A DNA stretch of 64,000 bases, from positions 62,001 through 126,000 of the forward strand of contig NZ_JAFBDK010000007.1 of assembly GCF_016908195.1 (NCBI RefSeq), read 5' to 3'. Below, one piece after another: positions 26,265 through 35,307 of the stretch; within the stretch, counting starts at the first letter, position 1, and every line of letters begins with the position of its first letter. The notes beneath the pieces are model-generated. The model had not been told where the DNA came from and made no database searches. It was given only the letters and a program-made list of their open reading frames with translations. This DNA comes from Jeotgalibacillus terrae (GTDB lineage: Bacteria; Bacillota; Bacilli; Bacillales; Jeotgalibacillaceae). The position numbers were made by a program, and so were the translations under genes.

Positions 26265-26810
26265 ATGAGAAACGGAATACGTCTATTCATGATTGGTGTT
26301 GCCATCGTTTTATTGAGTGGATGCACCAAAGAGAAAACACCTCAAGAAAGCATCTCTATGGAACAGATCATGATGGATGAAGGAATTGAATATGAAGAAA
26401 TTCTCGTTAGCGCACCTTACGACGGCGAATACGCCTTTGCAATTTATTTCACTGAAGACGGAATGGGTAACGCCCAATTTTCAACTGAAAACGGTCAGTG
26501 GCACTACACAGGCTCCACTGAATTCTCAGCTGAAAACACCGCAGAATCACCGATCATCAGTTTTGGTATGACTTATTGGAATATGGATGATGCAGCAGAA
26601 GCAGACCGGCAGCCGGTTGCCATCCTTGCAGGTGAGGTCACTGATCAGGTTGAGCGGATCGAGCTTGAATTCGATGAGGAAATCCATGAAGCTAAAATCA
26701 TAGAAGGCGAAGAACGAACCGCCTTCTACTGGGTTGGTGGATACAGCAGCTTAGTTGATGTGAATGCCAGGGCTTATGATGAGGACGGCGAGTTGATCGA
26801 TGAGTGGTAA
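26265..26810 (+). CDS. Lipoprotein, unknown function
   Basis: The 181-residue protein has a signal peptide and lipobox (IVLLSGC, Cys at residue 19-20 region), followed by an acidic, mostly beta-type domain with no recognised motif. It should be lipid-anchored outside the cell membrane. The ATG starts two bases after the stop of the L7/L12-like gene, suggesting one transcript, and a shared terminator follows. Confidence 0.7.
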   Translation: MRNGIRLFMIGVAIVLLSGCTKEKTPQESISMEQIMMDEGIEYEEILVSAPYDGEYAFAIYFTEDGMGNAQFSTENGQWHYTGSTEFSAENTAESPIISFGMTYWNMDDAAEADRQPVAILAGEVTDQVERIELEFDEEIHEAKIIEGEERTAFYWVGGYSSLVDVNARAYDEDGELIDEW

Positions 26811-26817
26811 TAAGAGT

Positions 26818-26847
26818 AGTGGCACAGCATGGACAAACCGTGCCACT
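26818..26847. terminator. Terminator between convergent lipoprotein and propeller-like genes
   Basis: AGTGGCAC and GTGCCACT pair over a 14-base loop between the convergent stops. The T tracts are short, so strength is uncertain. Confidence 0.5.
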
Positions 26848-26856
26848 ACATCCTTC

Positions 26857-27756
26857 CTACACCAGCATCTCAGCCGTAACCTCCACCTGATAAATCCCGG
26901 AATCATTTAAAAGAAACAGGTGATTGCCGCGCATCCTGATCACTGCGTTACCCTTATTCAAATCATTCCCATCAGCATCCTCGAGTCTGAATTCCTTCTC
27001 TTTCGTAAAAACACCCTCATGCTTTTTCAAAAGCGACAGCGCCCTGATCCTATAATCGTATGTGAGCAACAATTCATCATCAAGCAACATGATCGGACCT
27101 ATATCAATGCTTTGATGAATCTCGCTGTTTTGCACTTCTTCAAAATGATCAAAATGAACAATAGAAGAAAATAGTGTGTAGTAAGCATAGACACTGTCGG
27201 CACGATCAACATTTAACGACAGCAACTCATGGATCATTGGAAGCTTAGGCCGGAACAAGATCTCTCCGCTCTCTGAAAAAGCGACCAGTCCTGAACGGCC
27301 GATCGGCTCATCCCACCCAAGATTTCCATACACCCCTTCATCAAAATAACCAGCCCAGATCTTATCCTCATCATCAATTGCCAGCGTGGATATTCCGTCT
27401 CCAAGGACAAATTCATCCAGACACTCACCATCCGCACTGCATCTTCTCGCATTATGCTGTACCCAGTCATGACCTCTCCAGCACCTGCCTGATACAAGCA
27501 AAAACGTGCCATCTGTATAAGTATCAATATGACTTGGCGGAAAAGGGAGATCTTTTGTGACAAAAGAAGTTACATCGTTACGATCCAGTATATTGACTGT
27601 AAAGTCCTCCCGGAACGTGCGTTGATTTTTGTTTATATGCTCGTTCATATCAGCTTCAATGAATACAATCTTCCGGTCCCGTGTTACCGCCATCTGATAT
27701 CTTCCCCGCTCCGGCAGAACTACATCGCTCCATTTGTTCAGTACGATTGTTGTCAT
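26857..27756 (-). CDS. Conserved protein of unknown function, propeller-like; paralog of the upstream gene
   Basis: The 299-residue cytoplasmic-looking protein shares length and landmarks with the gene just upstream: LNKWSDVVLPE, FIEADMNEHIN, TYTDGTFLLVSGR, DGECLDEFVLGDGISTLAIDDEDKIWAGYFDEGVYG and SGLVAFSESGEI. The repeating pattern of strand-turn-strand ending in IWxGYxxEGVYG, plus SGxxLxxF, suggests a beta-propeller, but this is inference. No signal peptide. AGGAGG precedes the ATG by about ten bases. The pair sits 18 bases apart as an operon. Confidence 0.7.
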   Translation of the reverse strand: MTTIVLNKWSDVVLPERGRYQMAVTRDRKIVFIEADMNEHINKNQRTFREDFTVNILDRNDVTSFVTKDLPFPPSHIDTYTDGTFLLVSGRCWRGHDWVQHNARRCSADGECLDEFVLGDGISTLAIDDEDKIWAGYFDEGVYGNLGWDEPIGRSGLVAFSESGEILFRPKLPMIHELLSLNVDRADSVYAYYTLFSSIVHFDHFEEVQNSEIHQSIDIGPIMLLDDELLLTYDYRIRALSLLKKHEGVFTKEKEFRLEDADGNDLNKGNAVIRMRGNHLFLLNDSGIYQVEVTAEMLV

Positions 27757-27774
27757 ATATGTATAGCCTCCTCT

Positions 27775-28668
27775 TCAATTATCTGCATTCAAAATCTCCA
27801 GTGTGATCTCCCGCTGATAGATACCATCTTCATTAAACACAAAAATAGTGTTTCCCCGCATCACAATCTGTCCGTGACAAGCACTGCCGTCCGCTTTTAA
27901 AGTTAACTCTTCTTTTTTCGTCAATACCCCTCTGTCAGACCTGAGTAGATACAACTCAGTCCGGGGAGCACATGCCAGCATCGTTTCACCATCGAGCATC
28001 ATAAACTGGCTGATCCACGCCCGTTCTTCCACTTCACTTTTCATTACTTCATCAAAATGATCCAGCTGCACTAACCACGACATTAATGAATAGTGAACGC
28101 AGGCGCGCCCGGCATGATAGACATTCATCGCCAGCACTGCATGAATATCATATGCCCAGCCTTCCCACTTCACTTCACCTTGCTTAGAAAAAGCAACCAG
28201 TCCGGGTGCAGCAATCGCTCTTTCCCGTCCAACATCCCCATACACGCCTTCAGTCGAATATCCCACCCAGATGGTATCTTCATCATCAATGGAAAGCCTG
28301 ACAATGTCATCTCCCAGCGCAAACTCATCCAGACACTCGCCATCCATGTTATATCTGCGTGCATTCTGCTGAACATCGTCCTCTGTTTTCCATGCCCTGC
28401 CTGACACCAGCAGGACAGTTCCGTCAGAAAACATATCAATACGATCCGGAAGGTATGGCAGGTTCTTAATGTTGACGCAAAAAATATCATCCCTATCAAC
28501 AATCTTCAGCGTAAAGTCCCCTCTGAATGTAAAAGGATTTTCGTTGATGAGCTTTGTCAGATCTTCTTCGATGAACATAACCTTCTGTTCGTGGGTGACT
28601 GTAACAAATGGTAAAACCGGTTCCGGCACTTTATAATCGCTCCACTTATGTATTTTTATTTGATTCAT
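27775..28668 (-). CDS. Conserved protein of unknown function, propeller-like; first of a tandem pair
   Basis: The 297-residue product starts MNQIKIHKWSDYKVPE and keeps the family blocks FIEEDLTKLIN, MFSDGTVLLVSGRAW, DGECLDEFALGDDIVRLSIDDEDTIWVGYSTEGVYG and APGLVAFSKQG. It is clearly homologous over its whole length to the following gene, so one arose by tandem duplication. ATG at 28668 has GGGGGTG just upstream and is chosen over an extension of nine codons. No partner genes hint at function. Confidence 0.7.
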   Translation of the reverse strand: MNQIKIHKWSDYKVPEPVLPFVTVTHEQKVMFIEEDLTKLINENPFTFRGDFTLKIVDRDDIFCVNIKNLPYLPDRIDMFSDGTVLLVSGRAWKTEDDVQQNARRYNMDGECLDEFALGDDIVRLSIDDEDTIWVGYSTEGVYGDVGRERAIAAPGLVAFSKQGEVKWEGWAYDIHAVLAMNVYHAGRACVHYSLMSWLVQLDHFDEVMKSEVEERAWISQFMMLDGETMLACAPRTELYLLRSDRGVLTKKEELTLKADGSACHGQIVMRGNTIFVFNEDGIYQREITLEILNADN

Positions 28669-28767
28669 GCGCACACCCCCTACTGCTAAACTCATCTATT
28701 TATAAAATTGACAGCTTAGAAGGATCATAACATTTTTATCCATATATGCGGTGCAGGTTCTAAAAAA

Positions 28768-28805
28768 GACATTTACAAACGATGTGAGGATCGTTTGTAA
28801 ATGTC
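28768..28805 (-). terminator. Terminator between the GNAT and propeller-like genes
   Basis: A perfect 16-pair stem (GACATTTACAAACGAT and its complement) with a six-base loop lies just after the GNAT stop codon and is followed on the minus strand by six T. Confidence 0.85.
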
Positions 28806-28811
28806 TCTCTT

Positions 28812-29324
28812 TTAAAGCTTTACCTGATCAATATCTTTCCACCCATAAACTGCTTCTTTCAGATCTCTGCCTCCAAAGTTAATCTTTACTGTATCAACCT
28901 TTTCAGCACCAAGCACTTCATAAAATTGCTTCGAGTCATTCTTCTCAAGCACGCAGACGATCATTGAAGTAAGTCCTTTCACCTTCATATCCTCAACAAG
29001 TGGCGCAATCAGCTTTCGGCCTAATCCCTGGCGCTGATAAGACTCCAGAATGTAAATGGCGAACAGTTCACCGTCATAGCCGGAGTACTTATTACTTCTC
29101 TCTTCCCCACCATTGGCAAACCCTACCACTTCACCATTGTCCTCCGCCACGTACACTATCTGACCATCTTCAATAATCTTCCCCCACACTTCTTCCCGGC
29201 GTGAATAAGTCATCTGATCAAGATAATCATCTGGCACCATACCTCTGTAAGTCGTCCTCCATGTATCAACCTGTACCTTTGCAATACCTGCTGCATCCTG
29301 TGGTGTTGCTTTTCTGATGTTCAT
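28812..29324 (-). CDS. GNAT-family N-acetyltransferase
   Basis: The 170-residue product begins MNIRKATPQDAAGIAKVQVDTWRTTYRGMVPDDYL and has the acetyl-CoA binding block YILESYQRQGLGRKLIAPLVE (Q/RxxGxG/A) typical of GNAT enzymes. The substrate is unknown; the WRTTYRGMVPDDYL opening is common in a widespread Bacillus subgroup. ATG at 29324 has GGAGG six bases upstream. It ends at a strong terminator. Confidence 0.88.
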   Translation of the reverse strand: MNIRKATPQDAAGIAKVQVDTWRTTYRGMVPDDYLDQMTYSRREEVWGKIIEDGQIVYVAEDNGEVVGFANGGEERSNKYSGYDGELFAIYILESYQRQGLGRKLIAPLVEDMKVKGLTSMIVCVLEKNDSKQFYEVLGAEKVDTVKINFGGRDLKEAVYGWKDIDQVKL

Positions 29325-29376
29325 CGGGCACCTCCGCAAAATCATTAAAATTTAACAATACATCAGTATTTCACAA

Positions 29377-30366
29377 TTATTTATTTGGAATCCATACATC
29401 AGTGTAACCATTTTGTCTTGAATATTTGTATAGATCCTCCAATTTATTTGGGGTATACAACTGCATATCAATTCTTTCAATAATATTCTCATTCTCAGAC
29501 AGGTGACAGTTTCTTTGAATAAGCTTTTCAAGGTATTCTATTTCTGCTAACTTGTTGTTTTTGGAAGTATTGCATTTAGAACAGGCTATCACCAGATTCC
29601 AAAGTTGGTCATTTTGAATAAAGCTCCATGGAATAAAGTGATCTACATGATTACCTCTTCTTGATTTCACCCTTTTACCGCAGTAAAAACATTCTTTTTG
29701 GTAAACAGAAGCTAACAATAAATAAAAACTATTGAGAGATTTTCTTTTTGAGACATTTTCTATTTTTAATAATAATCCATCGGTACTTGACCCTGAATTG
29801 AACTTTTCAAGAAAAAGAGCTAAATGATAGTTCGAGAGGTACATGATGACTTTTTGATACTTTTGCATAAAACTATAAAAAGAAGCAGTTAGTTTCAACT
29901 GCCGTTTATAGTTATCAAAAGAATATATCATCCCTTGAGTATCCCCATAGAGAGCACCCATTACGTCATTCTTGCACTCACTTATTACTCTACCAACAAT
30001 TTTGAGTTTAACTTGATCAGGAATTCTTTCGAATATTATTTGCTCGTTTAAATTATGTTTTTGCAATGACTCTCTTAATACTGTTTCTATCCTTGCAGAT
30101 TTTTGTTTTAGATTTAATTGGCTAAGATTATGATGAATAACTAAATTCCAATATATTTCTGTAAAGCTTTCAAATACTTGATAATAACTTAATTCCAGGC
30201 TTTCGTTTACATTATAAAGATTCTCCAGTAAAGACTTTACTAGCGCATACTTATAGGAGGCTGAATTCTTGGATTTTTCCGAGAAAATAAAATTAAAATG
30301 GCTCCATACGTCCTGCTCAGTTATATATTCTGCTCTTGCTTCAGCAACTTTTAATTTATGACTCAC
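29377..30366 (-). CDS. HNH endonuclease, AT-rich and probably acquired
   Basis: The 329-residue protein has a long helical N-terminal region (to about 220) of unknown function and a C-terminal HNH nuclease: C226-F-Y-C229, then H240-V-D242-H243, N257 and C262-S-K-C265-N, consistent with a zinc-stabilised beta-beta-alpha-metal fold. The gene is visibly richer in A and T than its neighbours and uses more AT-ending codons, suggesting transfer. It starts with GTG at 30366 behind AGGTGA. No methylase, helicase or other restriction partner is next to it. It could be a stand-alone defence nuclease. Confidence 0.75.
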   Translation of the reverse strand: MSHKLKVAEARAEYITEQDVWSHFNFIFSEKSKNSASYKYALVKSLLENLYNVNESLELSYYQVFESFTEIYWNLVIHHNLSQLNLKQKSARIETVLRESLQKHNLNEQIIFERIPDQVKLKIVGRVISECKNDVMGALYGDTQGMIYSFDNYKRQLKLTASFYSFMQKYQKVIMYLSNYHLALFLEKFNSGSSTDGLLLKIENVSKRKSLNSFYLLLASVYQKECFYCGKRVKSRRGNHVDHFIPWSFIQNDQLWNLVIACSKCNTSKNNKLAEIEYLEKLIQRNCHLSENENIIERIDMQLYTPNKLEDLYKYSRQNGYTDVWIPNK

Positions 30367-30386
30367 TGGCTTTCACCTGCCATATT

Positions 30387-30710
30387 TTAATCCTCCACAC
30401 TCACCAAATAAATCTTCTCCTTAAACCCACCACGATCTCTTGCCTTTAACTCCCTGACTCTCTCCACTTCTTCAAGCGAAACACCGTGCGTTCTAGCCGC
30501 CGCTGAGATCAGTTCCAGCAGGTCTGCGAGTTCTTCAATTGCGTCTTCGTCATCCTGGGTGGCGTGGTATTCAGCCAGCTCTTCTTTCATCTTTTTCTTC
30601 ACTTCAATCACATATTCCTCATTGCTCAGAATCCGCGTCTCCATTGACTTCCCGCTTGCTGCGATGATGTCCGGGATGAGGTCGCGTACGAGTTTGTTGT
30701 AGATTGGCAT
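30387..30710 (-). CDS. MazG-like / phosphoribosyl-ATP pyrophosphohydrolase-fold protein
   Basis: The 107-residue protein opens with YNKLVRDLIPDII and has the metal-binding pattern KEELAEY (ExxE) and AIEELADLLELISA (ExxD), as in all-alpha NTP pyrophosphatases. These enzymes hydrolyse NTPs or non-canonical nucleotides. Bacterial proteins opening YNKLVRD are common and have no assigned substrate; it is not HisE because no his genes are near. ATG at 30710 has GGGAG seven bases upstream. It lies 20 bases before the HNH gene on the same strand. Confidence 0.82.
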   Translation of the reverse strand: MPIYNKLVRDLIPDIIAASGKSMETRILSNEEYVIEVKKKMKEELAEYHATQDDEDAIEELADLLELISAAARTHGVSLEEVERVRELKARDRGGFKEKIYLVSVED

Positions 30711-30829
30711 AATGACACTCCCTCTCTGTTTCTATCTATTATACGCCTTTAAAAAGGAAGCTTCATCCATAACTATATTTTTACCTCTGAGCGTTTTATA
30801 ATAGATTCACCAAGAAGGAGGTGAAAATA

Positions 30830-31300
30830 ATGGAGAATGAGATGTTAAATATTTTGAAAGACATGCAGAGAGATATAACTGGTTTGAAGGATGGTATGGC
30901 TGGCATGCAGCAAGATATATCCGGCTTGAAGGATGGTCTGACTGGCATGCAGAACGAGATAAAAGGGATTCATGAAGAAATAAACGGAATTCATAGAGAA
31001 ACGAACGTGCTCTATGGAGAGATGAGTGGAATTAACGTAGAGCTGAAAGCGATCAAGTCTGATCTTCACGAGCAAAAACAGGAACTTTCCTCTTTCAAGC
31101 AGCAGACTAATACCAGATTCGACAAAATCGATTTACAGCTTGACCGCATGGAGAATGAAAATCAGCATGCGATCCTGTCTATGTTAAAAATTCAGGCTGA
31201 AAAACATGAGAAGCGCGATCAGGAATTCGATTACCCGCTTCATAAACATATTGAACTTGATAAAGATTTCCGCATTTTTAAAAGACAGTCCCAAAGCTAA
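30830..31300 (+). CDS. Coiled-coil protein with internal 14-residue repeats
   Basis: The 156-residue protein is almost wholly coiled coil. Near the N-terminus DMQRDITGLKDGMAG, MQQDISGLKDGLTG and MQNEIKGIHEEING form 14-residue tandem units (two heptads), then less regular heptads and a basic C-terminal tail. No enzymatic motif. AAGGAGG lies eight bases before the ATG and a TATAAT box near 30797 gives a promoter. Such proteins occur widely in Bacillales as hypothetical proteins. Confidence 0.7.
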   Translation: MENEMLNILKDMQRDITGLKDGMAGMQQDISGLKDGLTGMQNEIKGIHEEINGIHRETNVLYGEMSGINVELKAIKSDLHEQKQELSSFKQQTNTRFDKIDLQLDRMENENQHAILSMLKIQAEKHEKRDQEFDYPLHKHIELDKDFRIFKRQSQS

Positions 31301-31346
31301 CTTCGTATGATACCTCTGACACTGCTAAACTTAATATTCCAAAACA

Positions 31347-31374
31347 AAACAGCAGTGTGCACCCACCGCTGTTT
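31347..31374. terminator. Bidirectional terminator between the coiled-coil gene and murQ
   Basis: AAACAGC and GCTGTTT arms with inner pairing (GTG/CAC) and a T run after, located between convergent genes. Confidence 0.65.
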
Positions 31375-31404
31375 TTAAAATTGCCTTTCATTCTATTCGT
31401 CAGC

Positions 31405-32304
31405 TTATTTACTATTAACCGCTTCTCTTACAAACCCATTTGCCTGAATCAGCTTTGATTTTGCTGTTTCGGGATCTGTTCCAGTTAATATTTTTACGAT
31501 TGCAGGTTTCACTTCATAATTAGTCTCTTCAAGAACATGCTCTGCTTCAGAATAGGGCACTCCTGTTGCTTCACTAACAATCATTTTAGCGCGCTCTTTC
31601 AACTTATAGTTTGAAGCATTTACATCTACCATCAGGTTCTGATAAACCTTTCCGAATTTAATCATAGAGGCTGTAGATATCATATTTAATATCATTTTGT
31701 GAGCTGTAGCAGCTTTTAATCTGGTAGAGCCAGTTAACACTTCAGGTCCCGTAACAACTTCTATCGCTACATCTGCATATTTGGAGATCTCTGAGTGTTT
31801 ATTGCTGGTCAGACTGACTACCTTCGCACCAATGAAAGATGCATATTCTAATGCACCCTTAACGTATGGTGTTCTTCCGCTTGCTGCGATACCAATTACA
31901 ACATCTCTTTTGCTGACTTTCCTGACTTCTAAATCTTTCACTCCCTGATTTTGATTATCTTCCGCTCCCTCGATTGCCTTAAAAAGGGATGCCTCTCCTC
32001 CTGCCAAAACAGCCTGTACTTTGTCGGCTGAAGTGCTGAAGGTCGGGGGACATTCTACGGCATCGAGCAAGCCGATCCTGCCACTGGTACCTGCACCTAT
32101 GTAAAAAACTGATCCTCCATTTAGAAGAGCTTCTTTTACATAAGCAACTGCCTGGCCGATTTCCGGAAGAACAGCTTTTACCGCATCAGGGACCATTTTG
32201 TCTTCCTCGTTCATTAATTCAAGAATTTCATCAATCGTCATTTGATCAAGATTTTTAGATTTTTCATTTCTCATTTCGGTGGTCAGTTTCGATATCATTT
32301 CCAT
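31405..32304 (-). CDS. murQ: N-acetylmuramic acid 6-phosphate etherase
   Basis: The 299-residue enzyme has the SIS-domain signature of MurQ: FYIGAGTSGRIGLLDAVECPPTFST, EGAEDNQ, GIAASGRTPYV, and a C-terminal small helical domain. It cleaves the lactyl ether of MurNAc-6-P to give GlcNAc-6-P and D-lactate in the cytoplasm. ATG at 32304 has AGGATG upstream. It is the last gene of a six-gene unit: binding protein, two permeases, serine hydrolase, kinase, murQ. The product feeds NagA (42525) and, for D-lactate, probably GlcDF (38790-41482). Confidence 0.95.
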   Translation of the reverse strand: MEMISKLTTEMRNEKSKNLDQMTIDEILELMNEEDKMVPDAVKAVLPEIGQAVAYVKEALLNGGSVFYIGAGTSGRIGLLDAVECPPTFSTSADKVQAVLAGGEASLFKAIEGAEDNQNQGVKDLEVRKVSKRDVVIGIAASGRTPYVKGALEYASFIGAKVVSLTSNKHSEISKYADVAIEVVTGPEVLTGSTRLKAATAHKMILNMISTASMIKFGKVYQNLMVDVNASNYKLKERAKMIVSEATGVPYSEAEHVLEETNYEVKPAIVKILTGTDPETAKSKLIQANGFVREAVNSK

Positions 32305-32351
32305 ATGGCCATCATCCTAATTATAGAATTTATTTCATCAATCACACACGA

Positions 32352-33356
32352 TCAACATCGGTCTGCAGCAGGCTGGTAGTGCTCCCTTAATTGATTTTTC
32401 ACTTTTTGACTTATTGGTATATTACTTTGTTTTAGCGCAAGAATATAAGCTCCTGCCACAGGAGGTATATCAGGATTTATAATATTCAATTTAGTGTTCA
32501 TTTCTGAATTTAGCTGAATGCAAAACATTTTCTTATAACGATCATTTGAAAAAAGCCCGCCATGAAGAACGATAGACATTTCTTCTTCATCCATCTGATT
32601 GATTGCTGCCTTTACGATAAGGCATTTTTCTAATACTGCCTGTTTAAGAATATTTTTTGCAACGGTATCTCCTGATTCGTCCGCCTTCATTACAATTTCA
32701 GCGAGACTTCCAATCAGTGTTCTTGTAAACTGATCTCCATATATAATCGGAATGATCTCCTGAATATTCTCTATTTCAAAGTGTTCCATAAGCATAGTGG
32801 TTAATAAGGTGTTAGAACCCCGGCCATCGAAACTTTTTAATACGCTTTTCAAAGCCATTTGCCCAATGTGATAACCACTGCCTTCATCTCCCAAAAGGTA
32901 ACCCCAGCCGCCTACTCTGACCGGGTTATTTTCATCTTTTGATAATCCATAAGCAATAGACCCAGTACCTGCAATTAAGACGATTCCTGGCGCTCCTGCT
33001 GTGCCTGCATACAAAGCAGCAATTGCATCATTCGCTATGCTGATCTTCTTTTCAAATTCTGTTCCCTGAAAAAATTGTCTGACTGTATGTTTATCAGATT
33101 CCCGATCACAGCCTGATAGACACATTTGTATCACTTCAATCTGATCATAAGAAACGTCTGTTTTTTGCATGACGTCTATGATTAAATGAAGAAGTCTTTC
33201 CTTAACATGATGATGTGAATTTGAATGAATGTTACTGGAAGCTGTTAATGACGCACCCAGGATATGTCCATTACGGTCTCCTATGACACAGGATGTTTTT
33301 GTTCCGCCTCCATCAATTCCAATCCATCTTTTTGAACTATCTGTTATTTCATTCAC
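32352..33356 (-). CDS. BadF/BadG/BcrA-family sugar kinase (GlcNAc/MurNAc kinase)
   Basis: The 334-residue protein has the actin-fold ATPase phosphate-1 loop GIDGGGTKTSCVIGD at residues 13-27, ANDAIAALYAGT, LIAGTGSIAYG and GGWGYLLGDEGSGYHIG. This is the N-acetylglucosamine-kinase branch; C. acetobutylicum MurK, which phosphorylates both MurNAc and GlcNAc, belongs to it. Because sugar enters by an ABC importer, unphosphorylated, a kinase is needed before MurQ, and this gene is placed 47 bases upstream of murQ. The start is GTG behind GGGAGTGA. Confidence 0.85.
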   Translation of the reverse strand: MNEITDSSKRWIGIDGGGTKTSCVIGDRNGHILGASLTASSNIHSNSHHHVKERLLHLIIDVMQKTDVSYDQIEVIQMCLSGCDRESDKHTVRQFFQGTEFEKKISIANDAIAALYAGTAGAPGIVLIAGTGSIAYGLSKDENNPVRVGGWGYLLGDEGSGYHIGQMALKSVLKSFDGRGSNTLLTTMLMEHFEIENIQEIIPIIYGDQFTRTLIGSLAEIVMKADESGDTVAKNILKQAVLEKCLIVKAAINQMDEEEMSIVLHGGLFSNDRYKKMFCIQLNSEMNTKLNIINPDIPPVAGAYILALKQSNIPISQKVKNQLREHYQPAADRC

Positions 33357-33368
33357 ACGATCACTCCC

Positions 33369-34442
33369 CTAAATAACACCGGCTTCTTCCATCGTGATTG
33401 CTATGCGATTATGCAACTTTCTTCTAAAGCTGTTTATATTAGTTTCTCTCCCATAATGAACCCGGTTTGTTAATAATACGATCGCCAGATTTTTGTCAGG
33501 TGAAATCCACATGGAGGTTCCTGTAAACCCTGTATGACCATACCCGTTCTGAAGATACTGTCCTGAAAAAACGCCTGTAGAATACAATTGCCATCCAAGT
33601 CCGCGACTAAGGTTCAAATCGTCAGTATAACAATGAGCTGCCACATCTACAGTCATCGGTGACCATAACCTTTTCCCCTGATAAGTCCCTCGATTCAGGA
33701 ATAACTGGCAGAATTTCGCCAGATCATTAACAGTTGAGAAGAGTCCGGCGTGACCGCTTACACCATTAAAATGATCTGCATTTTCATCATGTACACTGCC
33801 CCACTGGTAATCATTTAGTTCATCTCGAAACTCTGTAGCAGCCGTCTGTTTTTTCATGTGTTCCGGAGGATTAAAAAAAGTATTCTGCATCCCAAGTGGC
33901 ATATAGATTTTATCTTTTGTAAATTCGTTTAATGACATACCGCTAACCTGCTCAATCAGATAGCCCAGAGTAATATAGTTTAAATCACTGTATATAACCT
34001 CAGAGCCTGCAGGTTTTTTTGAAGTGATCCCTGCGATTTCAAGAACTGCTTCATCTACTGTCAGATTGCGCTCATAAAACTTAATCTCAGGTTGATATCC
34101 ACTGGTATGAGTTAATAAATGTTTAATCGTAATGTCATCATTTTTTTCCTTGAATGATGGAATGTAATGAAAGACAGGATCATCCAGATCAATTTCTCCT
34201 GCTTCAAGTAATAGTAAGATAGCAGGTAAAGTTGATGTTACTTTCGTTAACGATGCAAGATCAAATAATGTTTCTTCAGTCACTTTAATCTCTATTTCTT
34301 TATGTGCATAACCTGCTGAATATATGAAAGGCACGCTATTATTTGTTGTGACAGCCAGCACAGCACCAGGTAGTGTCCCGTTTTCAACTTCCTGATCAAT
34401 CAGGTTTTTTATTTTAGAAAAATCCATTTGAGTATCCTTCAA
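33369..34442 (-). CDS. Serine hydrolase of the beta-lactamase / PBP family (YbbE-like)
   Basis: The 357-residue protein has S64-L-T-K67 (SxxK nucleophile), a Y-S-D/N-type second motif (VIYSDLNYITLGYL) and GHTGFTG (KTG-equivalent). No signal peptide is seen, so it is probably cytoplasmic. The B. subtilis murQ cluster also holds a serine hydrolase (YbbE) of this class with unknown role, which supports the assignment. TTG at 34442 has GGGGAG upstream; the ATG at 34427 has AAGGAT and is an alternative start. It lies between the permease genes and the kinase. Confidence 0.85.
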   Translation of the reverse strand: MKDTQMDFSKIKNLIDQEVENGTLPGAVLAVTTNNSVPFIYSAGYAHKEIEIKVTEETLFDLASLTKVTSTLPAILLLLEAGEIDLDDPVFHYIPSFKEKNDDITIKHLLTHTSGYQPEIKFYERNLTVDEAVLEIAGITSKKPAGSEVIYSDLNYITLGYLIEQVSGMSLNEFTKDKIYMPLGMQNTFFNPPEHMKKQTAATEFRDELNDYQWGSVHDENADHFNGVSGHAGLFSTVNDLAKFCQLFLNRGTYQGKRLWSPMTVDVAAHCYTDDLNLSRGLGWQLYSTGVFSGQYLQNGYGHTGFTGTSMWISPDKNLAIVLLTNRVHYGRETNINSFRRKLHNRIAITMEEAGVI

Positions 34443-34458
34443 GGCTTCTCCCCTCCAA

Positions 34459-35289
34459 TTATCCTTTTACTGCGCCTTCTGTCATGCCTTTAACGATATG
34501 GCGCTGGAAAATTGCATAGAAGATAATAACAGGCACTACTGCAATAACAAGACCTGCAAATAAAGCGCCCCAGGCACTTTCATATTGCGCATTCGTACTT
34601 AATAAATCCATTTGTACACCCAGGGTATTTTTGCTTTCAGTTTGCAGCAAAATCAGTGCCATAAAGTATTCATTCCAGAACGTAATAGCATTTAAGATTG
34701 AAGCTGTAATAATCCCTGTTTTCACCATTGGAGTGACGATTTTAAACAGCACACCATATGGGCTCATGCCATCAACTGCTGCTGCTTCCTCCAGTTCTTT
34801 CGGGACACTCCCCATAAAGCTCGATAAGATGAATATCGTAAATGGCACCTGTGAAATTGCATAAACTGCTGATAATGCAAACAGGTTATCCAGAAGGTTC
34901 ATATTCATTAATAAAAAGAATAATGGAATCCAACCAAGTACTGCCGGGATCATCATAGATGCAAGATAAACATTAAATAATACTTCACTGCCTTTAAAAC
35001 GCAACCTTTCAAGTGCATAGGTTGTCGGAATTGAAAATGCCAGACAAAGTACAGTACCTAATACAGTTACAAATATCGTATTGAGAAAAGATGAACCTAT
35101 ACTGAAATCAACCCATGCAGATACAAAATTCCCAAAATTATAGGTTTCCGGCATGGACCATGGAGATGAAAAAATTTCGGCATTTGACTTAAAAGCACCA
35201 ATGAACATCCATATTAATGGGAATACGACAAGTATCGACCATATAATTAATGGAATACGCACAGCAGCGCCGGTTAAAAATTTTGTCAT
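34459..35289 (-). CDS. Carbohydrate ABC transporter permease (MalG-type)
   Basis: The 276-residue protein has six membrane segments and the EAA loop EEAAAVDGMSPYGVLFKIVTPMV in the cytoplasmic loop that meets the ATPase. This is the CUT1-family inner subunit. It follows the other permease by 18 bases. No ATPase gene is in the cluster, so the importer should use a shared MsmX-type ATPase encoded elsewhere, as is usual in Bacilli. Confidence 0.92.
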   Translation of the reverse strand: MTKFLTGAAVRIPLIIWSILVVFPLIWMFIGAFKSNAEIFSSPWSMPETYNFGNFVSAWVDFSIGSSFLNTIFVTVLGTVLCLAFSIPTTYALERLRFKGSEVLFNVYLASMMIPAVLGWIPLFFLLMNMNLLDNLFALSAVYAISQVPFTIFILSSFMGSVPKELEEAAAVDGMSPYGVLFKIVTPMVKTGIITASILNAITFWNEYFMALILLQTESKNTLGVQMDLLSTNAQYESAWGALFAGLVIAVVPVIIFYAIFQRHIVKGMTEGAVKG

Positions 35290-35307
35290 AAATAAGTTCC
35301 CCGCTCC

